A stretch of 5,172 nt of DNA from Candidatus Finniella inopinata. GTDB lineage: Bacteria; Pseudomonadota; Alphaproteobacteria; Paracaedibacterales; CAITNM01. Where the stretch lies: NCBI GenBank assembly GCA_945903885.1, contig CAMDPB010000095.1, positions 1 through 5,172 on the forward strand, given 5' to 3'. Under the pieces are notes generated by a model, which saw nothing but the letters and a program-made list of their open reading frames with translations, did not search any database and had not been told where the DNA came from. Positions 1-4,683 of the stretch are shown one piece after another (the first letter of the stretch is position 1; the number at the start of each line of letters is the position of its first letter). Made by a program: the position numbers and the translations under genes.

Positions 1-75
1 TGCACACATTTCTTGAGAAAAACTAAAAATGCTAAATACAGCTATTAAAATCATACTTTTTAAATTTTTATTCAT
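1..75 (-). CDS. Partial secreted protein, signal peptide only visible
   Basis: An open frame starts with ATG at 75 (minus strand) and runs 25 codons to the left edge without a stop. The translation begins MNKNLKSMILIAVFSIF and continues SFSQEMCA. It has a basic N-terminus, a hydrophobic core rich in Ile/Phe/Val and a small-residue end (M-C-A) that could be a signal peptidase I site. This is the pattern of a Sec signal peptide, so the protein is probably exported; a Cys near the end leaves a lipoprotein open, though no clear lipobox is seen. Nothing of the mature protein is inside the window, so no family can be named. No strong Shine-Dalgarno precedes it. It is divergent from the ffh copy at 261 and probably marks the original left neighbour of ffh. 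Confidence 0.5.
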   Translation of the reverse strand, partial: MNKNLKSMILIAVFSIFSFSQEMCA

Positions 76-226
76 AATATATCTACATATTGAACTAAGA
101 CAACAAAATCATACAGTAATTCTTATTAATAAATTCTTAAGAAAACGGGCAACACACCAAATAAAACGATAAAGAGGTATTCAAGGCACAGTTATTGAAT
201 AGGCCAGCCTTGTAATTGCTCGTGAG
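76..226. other. Divergent intergenic region, no gene seen
   Basis: This stretch lies between the minus-strand signal-peptide ORF and the left copy of the ffh 5' region. It is AT-rich in its first half and more mixed afterwards. I see no ORF of note, no RNA gene and no terminator. It should hold the promoters of both divergent genes. TTGCTC at 216-221 with TATGGT at 238-243 (16-base spacer) is a plausible but weak sigma70-type pair, which would be the original ffh promoter. Confidence 0.5.
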
Positions 227-327
227 ATTCCCTATTTTATGGTTATGCTTGTGAGGTGTTATGTATAAGTCATTATCAGATCGTTTATCAGGAATTTTTG
301 ACCGCCTAAAGGGACGTGGCTCCCTTT
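227..327 (+). repeat. Left direct repeat: copy of ffh leader and first 22 codons
   Basis: These 101 bases match 3274-3374 at a constant offset of 3047, with four mismatches (296, 314, 317, 320). The first 69 bases (227-295) are identical and cover the ffh leader, the GAGG ribosome binding site, the ATG and the first 11 codons. Similarity begins abruptly at 227 and stops abruptly at 327. The pair brackets a two-gene segment and is best read as the two junctions (attL/attR-like) of an inserted element, or as the product of a single-crossover integration. Confidence 0.9.
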
Positions 328-329
328 AA
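261..329 (+). pseudogene. ffh: Truncated ffh 5' fragment, 22 codons then stop
   Basis: The start at 261 has the same GAGG site (253-256) as the intact ffh. The frame reads 22 residues identical to the N-terminus of the complete Ffh (MYKSLSDRLSGIF, DRLKGRGSL) and then meets TAA at 327-329, where the intact gene has TCA (Ser23). The stop is formed exactly at the junction with unrelated DNA. Only the first helix of the Ffh N domain is encoded, so it cannot function in SRP. It could still be translated as a 22-residue peptide, because its leader is intact. Its four differences from the intact copy are all silent. Confidence 0.9.
308..327. repeat. Small hairpin at the left junction
   Basis: AAAGGGA (308-314) and TCCCTTT (321-327) are perfect inverted repeats around a six-base loop. 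The 3' arm ends at the last base shared with the intact ffh copy. The intact copy has a slightly weaker form (AAAGGG 3355-3360 with CCCTTT 3369-3374). It may be chance within coding sequence, or part of a recombination site. Confidence 0.45.
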
Positions 330-332
330 ACT

Positions 333-352
333 GTCTTTATACTTTTAAAGAC
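333..352 (-). terminator. Weak hairpin after the DUF1835-like gene
   Basis: GTCTTTA (333-339) pairs perfectly with TAAAGAC (346-352) across a six-base loop. It starts inside the stop codon of the minus-strand gene. The stem is AT-rich and no U-tract follows on the minus strand, so it is a poor intrinsic terminator. It could merely stabilise the 3' end of the transcript. Confidence 0.25.
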
Positions 353-1341
353 TAACAAATATGAAGGACCCCCACATAATAATCTATAGAATTTTTATCT
401 CGCCAATTGGCTTTACCTTCTAGTATGGCTCGACCAAATGTAGTTAATGCAACTTGTTGTTCTCTGGTATAAGGGTGTTCAATTATAAAAGCGGGTTCCT
501 TGGCATAAAGATTTGTCATTTGCATCAAGTTCCAAAAGATATACGCATCTCCAACAGGATCTAGATGTTTATCGTTGTGATTCTTACCCATCACACTACC
601 AACCAGCCAAGAAGCTTTTACGTCTACTTTATCTAATGGGTACACCTCTAGTAAGTCTGTCTGGCAACGATTTAATCCTGTTTTTAAAAAAGGCAGGCGC
701 TTCCTGAAATCTTTTATACCTTCTTGAAAACGTGTGGTAGGAACAATATCAAGATAAGCTTCCATTTTTTCAGGTGTTGATGAGGTTATTGCGTCCCAAC
801 CTTGGGTTAATAAATCAATCTCTAATTCCTGTAAGGGAACAGAGGTTGTGGCCTTCTTAAGTTCCTTTTCTGAGGCCATAGCAATAGACAAAATGTCATG
901 TTTATCCCCTTCTATGAACTGAGACTCAATTCTTTTAACTTTTATTTTTTCAACGGGCAACAAATAAAGCGTAAAGAGTCGAATCAGAAAAGCTAAAAGC
1001 AAATTCTCATTAAAACCTAATGAAAGCCAAACAATAAGGTCGTCACATTGTTGTATAATCTTTAGAAATTCATGGCTTGTAAGGGGTATAGGTGGATTAT
1101 TACTATCTTTTCTATAGTAAAACAAAGGAACGGCACCAATATCAATCCCATAAACTAGCCTAGTGTATTGATAGATCTGTTGCAAAGATTTTTGGGAAGC
1201 TGACTCATACTCCTCATAGGTTTGGAAATCCTCTATGCACCCATCAAAGCCATGACCAAAAGCTATTGTTGGTTCAAAACCAGCTGCAAATAAAGAACCT
1301 TCTGCACTTACCCCGTAGCATACATTTAAAGATTTTTTCAT
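352..1341 (-). CDS. DUF1835-like protein
   Basis: The product is 329 residues. I recognise the general pattern of DUF1835-domain proteins. The N-terminal part begins LNVCYGVSAEGSL, like the family opening around an L-x-(I/V)-x-x-G-D/V-S motif. A hydrophobic stretch around 101-120 begins DLIVWLSLGF and is followed by Leu-rich sequence. The C-terminal half has GWDAITSSTPEKMEAYL (181-197), LPFL (216-219), DPVGDAYIFWNL (261-272), ALTTFGRAILEGKANW (298-313) and DYYVGVLHI (320-328), like the family's GD-x-x-FW, lT-x-x-G-x-x-vL-x-G and closing G-x-x-h motifs. The biochemical role of the family is not known to me. No signal peptide or convincing membrane segment is present, so it is probably cytoplasmic. 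The ATG at 1341 is preferred over an in-frame ATG at 1428 because AGGA (1350-1347) lies five bases before it and the family pattern starts there. It is divergent from the repeat-protein gene. The assignment is by eye and not certain. Confidence 0.7.
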   Translation of the reverse strand: MKKSLNVCYGVSAEGSLFAAGFEPTIAFGHGFDGCIEDFQTYEEYESASQKSLQQIYQYTRLVYGIDIGAVPLFYYRKDSNNPPIPLTSHEFLKIIQQCDDLIVWLSLGFNENLLLAFLIRLFTLYLLPVEKIKVKRIESQFIEGDKHDILSIAMASEKELKKATTSVPLQELEIDLLTQGWDAITSSTPEKMEAYLDIVPTTRFQEGIKDFRKRLPFLKTGLNRCQTDLLEVYPLDKVDVKASWLVGSVMGKNHNDKHLDPVGDAYIFWNLMQMTNLYAKEPAFIIEHPYTREQQVALTTFGRAILEGKANWRDKNSIDYYVGVLHIC

Positions 1342-1417
1342 ATAATTCCTAAATGGCCCCTCTGTTTTTTTAATAGATGATTCAGACACTAACGATACCT
1401 CAAAACATCGTGAATTT

Positions 1418-1429
1418 TGAATACCCATA
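1418..1429 (+). repeat. Direct repeat TGAATACCCATA, copy 1
   Basis: The same 12 bases occur at 1561-1572. In this copy they run straight into the arm of the CCCGGG hairpin. Because of this repeat, minus-strand frames opening at 1428 and 1571 both start MGIQN, which is a by-product and not homology of proteins. Confidence 0.6.
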
Positions 1430-1450
1430 CCCGGGTTTTTCCCGGGTATG
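1426..1450. repeat. Perfect 10-bp inverted repeat, TTTTT loop
   Basis: CATACCCGGG (1426-1435) and CCCGGGTATG (1441-1450) are exact reverse complements separated by TTTTT. It is the most GC-rich spot in an otherwise AT-rich region. Neither strand shows a U-tract after the stem, so it is not a standard terminator. It would lie in the 5' leader of the minus-strand gene if transcription begins upstream of it, and could then act on the mRNA. Otherwise it may be a protein-binding site or a tiny inserted palindrome. Confidence 0.8.
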
Positions 1451-1528
1451 CAAATAATTTAATAATGACTATATCTGTAAGGAAAACATAAGAACCTTTG
1501 TTTATTTTTATAGAACAACAAGAAACAT

Positions 1529-1542
1529 TTTTATGCATAAAA
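1529..1542. promoter_or_regulatory. 14-bp palindrome, possible operator
   Basis: TTTTATGCATAAAA is a perfect palindrome about 70 bases upstream of the repeat-protein start and within the divergent control region. It could bind a dimeric regulator. AT-rich palindromes arise easily by chance here, so the call is weak. Confidence 0.25.
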
Positions 1543-1560
1543 CACTTTAAAAACTTGTTC

Positions 1561-1572
1561 TGAATACCCATA
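1561..1572 (+). repeat. Direct repeat TGAATACCCATA, copy 2
   Basis: This is the second copy of the 12-base repeat. Here it is followed directly by TATG. In copy 1 the 17 bases CCCGGGTTTTTCCCGGG stand between the same TGAATACCCATA and TATG. Confidence 0.6.
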
Positions 1573-1610
1573 TATGAAAAGCAAGGTTAAACAACTAGGC
1601 AAGCAAAACA

Positions 1611-3164
1611 ATGAATATTAAGAAAAAAATTATTTTCACAGGGTTGAGCTTATTGTTAAGCAACGCGTTTAATAGCGTGTATTCAGGGGAAAGTGCTGAA
1701 AAAAACCTAGATGATGCAATGAACCTATCACGCAAACAACCTTCTCATATCAATTACCTAGACCTAGATCTTAATCAATTGCAAGGATTGCTGCCTATCG
1801 ATGATGATACCATAAAAGACGATTCTGCGTTCATGCTGTTTGATGATGATCCTCTACAGCAAGAAAATAGCTCTGTTTCTACTGGAAATGAAGAAGATGA
1901 TAACTTTGACTTTTGTTTTTCAGCAGAAGATTTTAACCAAGAATTATTTGAATTATTAGCTAATTCAATTCTAACACAAGATATTTCAACAAACTCGTCA
2001 GATGCAGCAGACAAAGCTCAGCCATCTACGCAAGGGGCCCCAGCGGAGTGGTCTATCTTCAGCATAATGCAGAAAACCATTGGCGATAAAGAGCCAACAA
2101 AAAAAATGGAAGAGATAGAAAGAAGGAATAACGCTATAAAAGAATTTATTGGTCAGCACAAGGAACAGAACCAAAGTACGAAATTGACTTATCCGAAAAT
2201 TTTAGAAGGTCTACAACCTCAATATCATGACCTTACATTGAGACAAATTGCGCGTTTTTTTGAAAAAAATCCAGAATTACGAACCTCCAAAAGATCTCAA
2301 GAAGACAAAGAAAGAATACAAGAAAGAAATGAAGCCATTAGACAATTTATTCTTCAGCACAAAGCACAGAACCCAAGTACGAAATTGACTTATATGGAAA
2401 TTTTAGAAAGTCTAAAACCTCAATATCCTGATCTTACATTTCCACTAATTCAGCATTTTTTAGAAAATAATCCATCATTACGAACCTCCAGAAATTCTCA
2501 AGAGGATGTTGCAACAAACTCGTCAGATGCAGCAGACACAGCTCAGGCATCTGGGCAACCATTAGAAAAATCAGGAAGAAAAGCGCGAACAAAAACTATG
2601 CGTAGGTCTGTACAAGAGATAGAAACAAGGAATGAAGCTATAAGAGAATTTATTGCTCAGCACAAGGAACAAAACCCAAGTACGAACTTGACTTATGCGG
2701 AAATCCAAAGTGGTCTAGAAGATAAATATCCTGGACTTACATTGAAACAACTTGAGCGTTTTTTTAAAAACAACAAATCATTACGAACATCCATAAATTC
2801 TCAAGAGAGTATAGAAAGAAAAAAAACAATTAATGAAGCTATAATAGAATTTATTGCTCAGCACAACGCACAGAACCCAAGTACGGAATTGACTAATCGG
2901 AAAATTTTAGAAGGTCTAAAATCTCAATATCCTGAACTTACAATCGGACATATTTATTATTTTTATTCAAAAAATCAATCATCACGAACCTCCAAAAAAT
3001 CTCAAAACAATGCACAGCCTGCTATTGTTGATGCTGCTGTAACACTTGCAGCCATGGGACAGCAAGGTCTAATACCAGAAAACGCAACAACATACGGAAA
3101 AAGGTTAAATGAAGCTACACAAGAACAAACAGTTTCATCAAATAAAAGAACCAAAACCAGTTAA
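1611..3164 (+). CDS. Secreted protein with four 64-residue repeats
   Basis: The product is 517 residues and I recognise no family. Residues 1-25 look like a Sec signal peptide: MNIKKK, a hydrophobic core to about F20, and a likely cut after VYS (25). An acidic, low-complexity region follows (about 26-125). Then come four 64-residue repeats at 167-230, 234-297, 335-398 and 402-465, with consensus N-E-A-I-x-x-F-I-x-Q-H-x-x-Q-N-P-S-T-x-L, then a hydrophobic -Y-x-x-I-L-x-x-L core, Q-Y-P-x-L-T, a helix with -FF/YY- and LRTS-x-x-SQ. Each would fold as about three helices, and the last two resemble a helix-turn-helix; this is a guess from pattern. A linker (NSSDAAD) at 128-134 and 303-309 precedes each repeat pair. 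Basic clusters lie at about 321-332 and at the C-terminus (KRTKTS). No transmembrane segment follows the signal. The start is the first ATG before the signal peptide; the ribosome site is weak (AGG at 1597-1599). An exported, host-directed or surface protein is likely, but its role is unknown. Confidence 0.85.
   Translation: MNIKKKIIFTGLSLLLSNAFNSVYSGESAEKNLDDAMNLSRKQPSHINYLDLDLNQLQGLLPIDDDTIKDDSAFMLFDDDPLQQENSSVSTGNEEDDNFDFCFSAEDFNQELFELLANSILTQDISTNSSDAADKAQPSTQGAPAEWSIFSIMQKTIGDKEPTKKMEEIERRNNAIKEFIGQHKEQNQSTKLTYPKILEGLQPQYHDLTLRQIARFFEKNPELRTSKRSQEDKERIQERNEAIRQFILQHKAQNPSTKLTYMEILESLKPQYPDLTFPLIQHFLENNPSLRTSRNSQEDVATNSSDAADTAQASGQPLEKSGRKARTKTMRRSVQEIETRNEAIREFIAQHKEQNPSTNLTYAEIQSGLEDKYPGLTLKQLERFFKNNKSLRTSINSQESIERKKTINEAIIEFIAQHNAQNPSTELTNRKILEGLKSQYPELTIGHIYYFYSKNQSSRTSKKSQNNAQPAIVDAAVTLAAMGQQGLIPENATTYGKRLNEATQEQTVSSNKRTKTS
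1987..2021 (+). repeat. NSSDAAD linker repeat, copy 1
   Basis: These 35 bases recur at 2512-2546 with a single mismatch, at an offset of 525 bases (175 codons, in frame). They encode the TNSSDAAD-x-AQ linker. The match is closer than between most of the flanking 64-residue repeats, which suggests a recent or gene-converted duplication of a larger block. Confidence 0.8.
2109..2300 (+). repeat. Internal protein repeat 1 (residues 167-230)
   Basis: First 64-codon unit of the secreted protein. It carries NNAIKEFI, STKLTYPKILEGL, QYHDLTL and RTSKRSQ. It is 67 codons upstream of unit 2 and joined by a three-residue spacer. Confidence 0.85.
2310..2501 (+). repeat. Internal protein repeat 2 (residues 234-297)
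   Basis: Second 64-codon unit, with NEAIRQFI, PSTKLTYMEILESLKPQYP and RTSRNSQ. It is followed by a linker of 37 residues rather than three, which includes the second NSSDAAD copy and a basic cluster. Confidence 0.85.
2512..2546 (+). repeat. NSSDAAD linker repeat, copy 2
   Basis: Second copy of the 35-base linker, one mismatch from 1987-2021. It stands before repeat pair 3-4 as copy 1 stands before pair 1-2, so the gene appears to have grown by duplication of linker plus two units. Confidence 0.8.
2613..2804 (+). repeat. Internal protein repeat 3 (residues 335-398)
   Basis: Third unit, with NEAIREFIAQHKEQNPST, LTYAEIQSGL and LRTSINSQ. It follows the basic stretch GRKARTKTMRR. Confidence 0.85.
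2814..3005 (+). repeat. Internal protein repeat 4 (residues 402-465)
   Basis: Fourth and most diverged unit, with NEAIIEFIAQHNAQNPST, LTNRKILEGL, IYYFYSKN and RTSKKSQ. It is 67 codons after unit 3, the same spacing as units 1 to 2. A 52-residue unique tail follows. Confidence 0.85.
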
Positions 3165-3167
3165 AAT

Positions 3168-3177
3168 CCACATGTGG
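3168..3177. repeat. 10-bp palindrome after the repeat-protein stop
   Basis: CCACATGTGG is a perfect palindrome four bases after the stop codon (3162-3164). It has no loop or U-tract, so it is not a normal terminator. Its meaning is unknown. Confidence 0.3.
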
Positions 3178-3220
3178 CAACACATAAGGTTTGGCGCAAC
3201 GGGGGCATTGTAGAGTTTTG

Positions 3221-3245
3221 CTGTGTGAATTGGTGCACAGATTTT
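3221..3245 (+). terminator. Possible weak terminator of the repeat-protein gene
   Basis: CTGTG (3221-3225) pairs with CACAG (3236-3240), extended by two G-T pairs, and ATTTTA follows. The stem is short and the T-tract brief, so termination before ffh may be partial. Confidence 0.25.
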
Positions 3246-3263
3246 AGGTCACACCCTAGTAAT

Positions 3264-3290
3264 TTGACTTAAAATTCCCTATTTTATGGT
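3264..3290 (+). promoter_or_regulatory. Candidate ffh promoter spanning the right junction
   Basis: TTGACT (3264-3269) is a good -35 hexamer. TATGGT (3285-3290) is a fair -10, with a short 15-base spacer. The -10 lies in the duplicated sequence, while the -35 lies in the inserted DNA just left of the repeat border at 3274. If real, the element supplies part of the present ffh promoter. Confidence 0.35.
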
Positions 3291-3374
3291 TATGCTTGTG
3301 AGGTGTTATGTATAAGTCATTATCAGATCGTTTATCAGGAATATTTGACCGCCTAAAGGGGCGCGGATCCCTTT
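3274..3374 (+). repeat. Right direct repeat: leader and 5' end of intact ffh
   Basis: Right-hand partner of 227-327. It includes 34 bases of leader, the GAGG site (3300-3303) four bases before the ATG at 3308, and 22 codons that continue in frame into the full ffh. The mismatches here are 3343, 3361, 3364 and 3367, all third codon positions. Confidence 0.9.
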
Positions 3375-4660
3375 CAGAGGACGATGTAAACGCAGCCATG
3401 CGCGAAATCCGCATTGCCCTGCTAGAAGCAGACGTTGCCCTGCCAGTTGTTAAAGAATTTATAGAACAAGCCAAAGCGCAAGCTGTTGGTCAGGAATTGG
3501 TTAAAAGCATTAACCCAGCTCAAATGGTTATTAAAATTGTTAATGACCAATTGATTCATGCCTTGGGTGGTGAACCTGAACCTATTAATTTAGCAGCGCC
3601 CTCCCCTATGGTCATGTTAATGGTTGGTTTGCAGGGGTCTGGAAAAACCACATCATCTGCTAAGTTGGCAAAATTGCTAACCACTAAGTTTCGCAAAAAT
3701 GTGTTGTTAGCGTCATTAGACATTTATCGCCCAGCAGCGCAGCTTCAGTTGGAAACATTAGCTAAGCAAATGGAAATTCCAAGTTTGCCTATTATAGAAG
3801 GTGAAAAGCCACTAGCAATTACCAAGCGCGCTATGAACGCTGCAAAAGTTCAAAACATTGATGTGATTATTCTAGACACCGCCGGTCGTCTGCACATTGA
3901 TGACGAATTAATGACTGAACTTAAAGACATAAAAGCCCTAGCAAACCCAATAGAAACATTTTTAGTTGCAGACAGCTTAACCGGCCAAGATGCTGTAAAC
4001 ATTGCCAAGAATTTTCACGATGCGATTGGAGTGACATCTATTATACTGACCCGCGCCGATGGTGATGGTCGTGGTGGCGCAGCCCTTTCAATGCGCCATG
4101 TAACAGGTTGCCCCATTAAGTTCCTTGGAATGGGCGAGCGGGTTGACCAATTAGAGGTGTTTGATTCTCACCGGGTTGCTAGCCGTATTCTTGATATGGG
4201 TGATATTGTAGCCCTGGTTGAGAGAGCTGCAGCTCTTTCTGATAGCGAAGATCAAGAAAAGCTTGCAAAAAAATTGGAAAAAGGGCATTTTGATCTGAAT
4301 GATATGGCCAAGCAATTGGAAGGCATGCAAAAGATGGGTGGCCTTTCTAGCATGCTTGGTTTTTTGCCTGGAATTGGCAAAATAAAAGATAAACTAGAAG
4401 GGGCTGGTCTTGATGACAGCCTAGTTCGTCGCCAGCTTGCTGTTATTAGATCAATGACCAAGAAGGAACGACGAAACCCTACTATTCTTAATGGTTCGCG
4501 CCGCAAGCGCATAGCATTGGGTTCTGGGGTACAAGTGATGGAAGTTAATCGCTTGCTTAAGCAATTTGAACAAATGCAAAAAATGTTCAAAAGCATGGGC
4601 AAGATGGGGCAAAAAGGTTTCATGCGCCAGGGTTTAGGCACAATGATGCGTGGAATGTAA
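3308..4660 (+). CDS. ffh: Signal recognition particle GTPase Ffh (SRP54)
   Basis: Ffh binds the 4.5S/SRP RNA and the signal sequences of nascent inner-membrane proteins, and with its receptor FtsY delivers ribosomes to the translocon, using GTP. The 450-residue product has the normal length and domain order. The N domain is about 1-95. The G domain follows, with G1 GLQGSGKTT (107-115), DIYRPAA (138-144), G3 DTAGR (190-194), G4 TRAD then GDGRGG (248-257) and G5 GMGE (274-277). The Met-rich M domain is about 300-450, with GMQKMGGL, LPGIG (353-357), SMTKKER (382-388) and the RNA-binding RRKRIALGSG (398-407), ending in a Met/Gly tail. The start at 3308 follows GAGG (3300-3303) and gives the standard N-terminus. 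Its first 101 bases of leader plus coding are duplicated upstream. It is 23 bases before rpsP and probably co-transcribed with it, as is usual in Alphaproteobacteria. Confidence 0.98.
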   Translation: MYKSLSDRLSGIFDRLKGRGSLSEDDVNAAMREIRIALLEADVALPVVKEFIEQAKAQAVGQELVKSINPAQMVIKIVNDQLIHALGGEPEPINLAAPSPMVMLMVGLQGSGKTTSSAKLAKLLTTKFRKNVLLASLDIYRPAAQLQLETLAKQMEIPSLPIIEGEKPLAITKRAMNAAKVQNIDVIILDTAGRLHIDDELMTELKDIKALANPIETFLVADSLTGQDAVNIAKNFHDAIGVTSIILTRADGDGRGGAALSMRHVTGCPIKFLGMGERVDQLEVFDSHRVASRILDMGDIVALVERAAALSDSEDQEKLAKKLEKGHFDLNDMAKQLEGMQKMGGLSSMLGFLPGIGKIKDKLEGAGLDDSLVRRQLAVIRSMTKKERRNPTILNGSRRKRIALGSGVQVMEVNRLLKQFEQMQKMFKSMGKMGQKGFMRQGLGTMMRGM

Positions 4661-4683
4661 AAGAGTATTTAAGGAGTAGTAAC

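Larger units (their letters stand above)
1342..1610. promoter_or_regulatory. Divergent control region of the two cargo genes
   Basis: These 269 bases separate the start codons of the minus-strand DUF1835-like gene and the plus-strand repeat-protein gene, so both promoters should be here. The region holds a perfect 10-bp hairpin (1426-1450), a 12-bp direct repeat (1418-1429 and 1561-1572) and a 14-bp palindrome (1529-1542), each listed separately. Open frames crossing it look spurious: low-complexity, unlike any family I know, and without a good ribosome site. No confident -35/-10 pair could be chosen because the sequence is so AT-rich. Confidence 0.45.
328..3273. mobile_element. Putative cargo island inserted in the ffh 5' region
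   Basis: This 2946-bp segment lies between two 101-bp direct copies of the ffh 5' end and separates the truncated copy from the intact gene. It contains two divergent genes unrelated to SRP or ribosome function: a DUF1835-like protein and a secreted repeat protein. Neither resembles a recombinase, and no terminal inverted repeats or short target duplication of an insertion sequence were found. The arrangement resembles elements that integrate into the 5' end of an essential gene and supply a replacement 5' end, as SXT/R391 do at prfC. The boundaries are those of the repeats. Mobility itself is inferred. Confidence 0.6.

Noticed and set aside
513..707. Plus-strand ORF of 64 codons inside the minus-strand gene
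   Set aside because: It is antisense to the DUF1835-like gene, which shows family motifs throughout; no ribosome site or recognisable protein.
1342..1428. Upstream start at 1428 for the DUF1835-like gene
   Set aside because: It would add 29 residues before the family-like opening and begin inside the perfect hairpin. The ATG at 1341 has AGGA at proper spacing.
1426..1450. Intrinsic terminator reading of the CCCGGG hairpin
   Set aside because: Neither strand has a U-tract after the stem; the T's are in the loop. It also lies before, not after, both flanking genes.
1389..1571. Minus-strand ORF of 60 codons in the divergent region
   Set aside because: Overlaps the 5' region of the DUF1835-like frame, with low complexity and no ribosome site. 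Its MGIQN start comes from the 12-base direct repeat.
2109..3005. CRISPR-like or non-coding tandem array
   Set aside because: The periodicity is in frame, varies mainly by amino-acid substitution, and lies within a single continuous coding frame with a signal peptide.
3178..3263. Possible tRNA or small RNA remnant before ffh
   Set aside because: The more GC-rich stretch does not fold into a cloverleaf and lacks T-loop sequence; only a weak hairpin is seen.
328..3273. Terminal inverted repeats of an insertion sequence
   Set aside because: The inner ends (TTTAAAC at left; TTTAAGT as the reverse complement at right) share only about five bases, which is chance level. The flanking repeat is 101 bp, far too long for a transposase target duplication.
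4252..4641. Minus-strand ORF of 129 codons under ffh
   Set aside because: Antisense shadow of the conserved M domain of Ffh; no family pattern or ribosome site.
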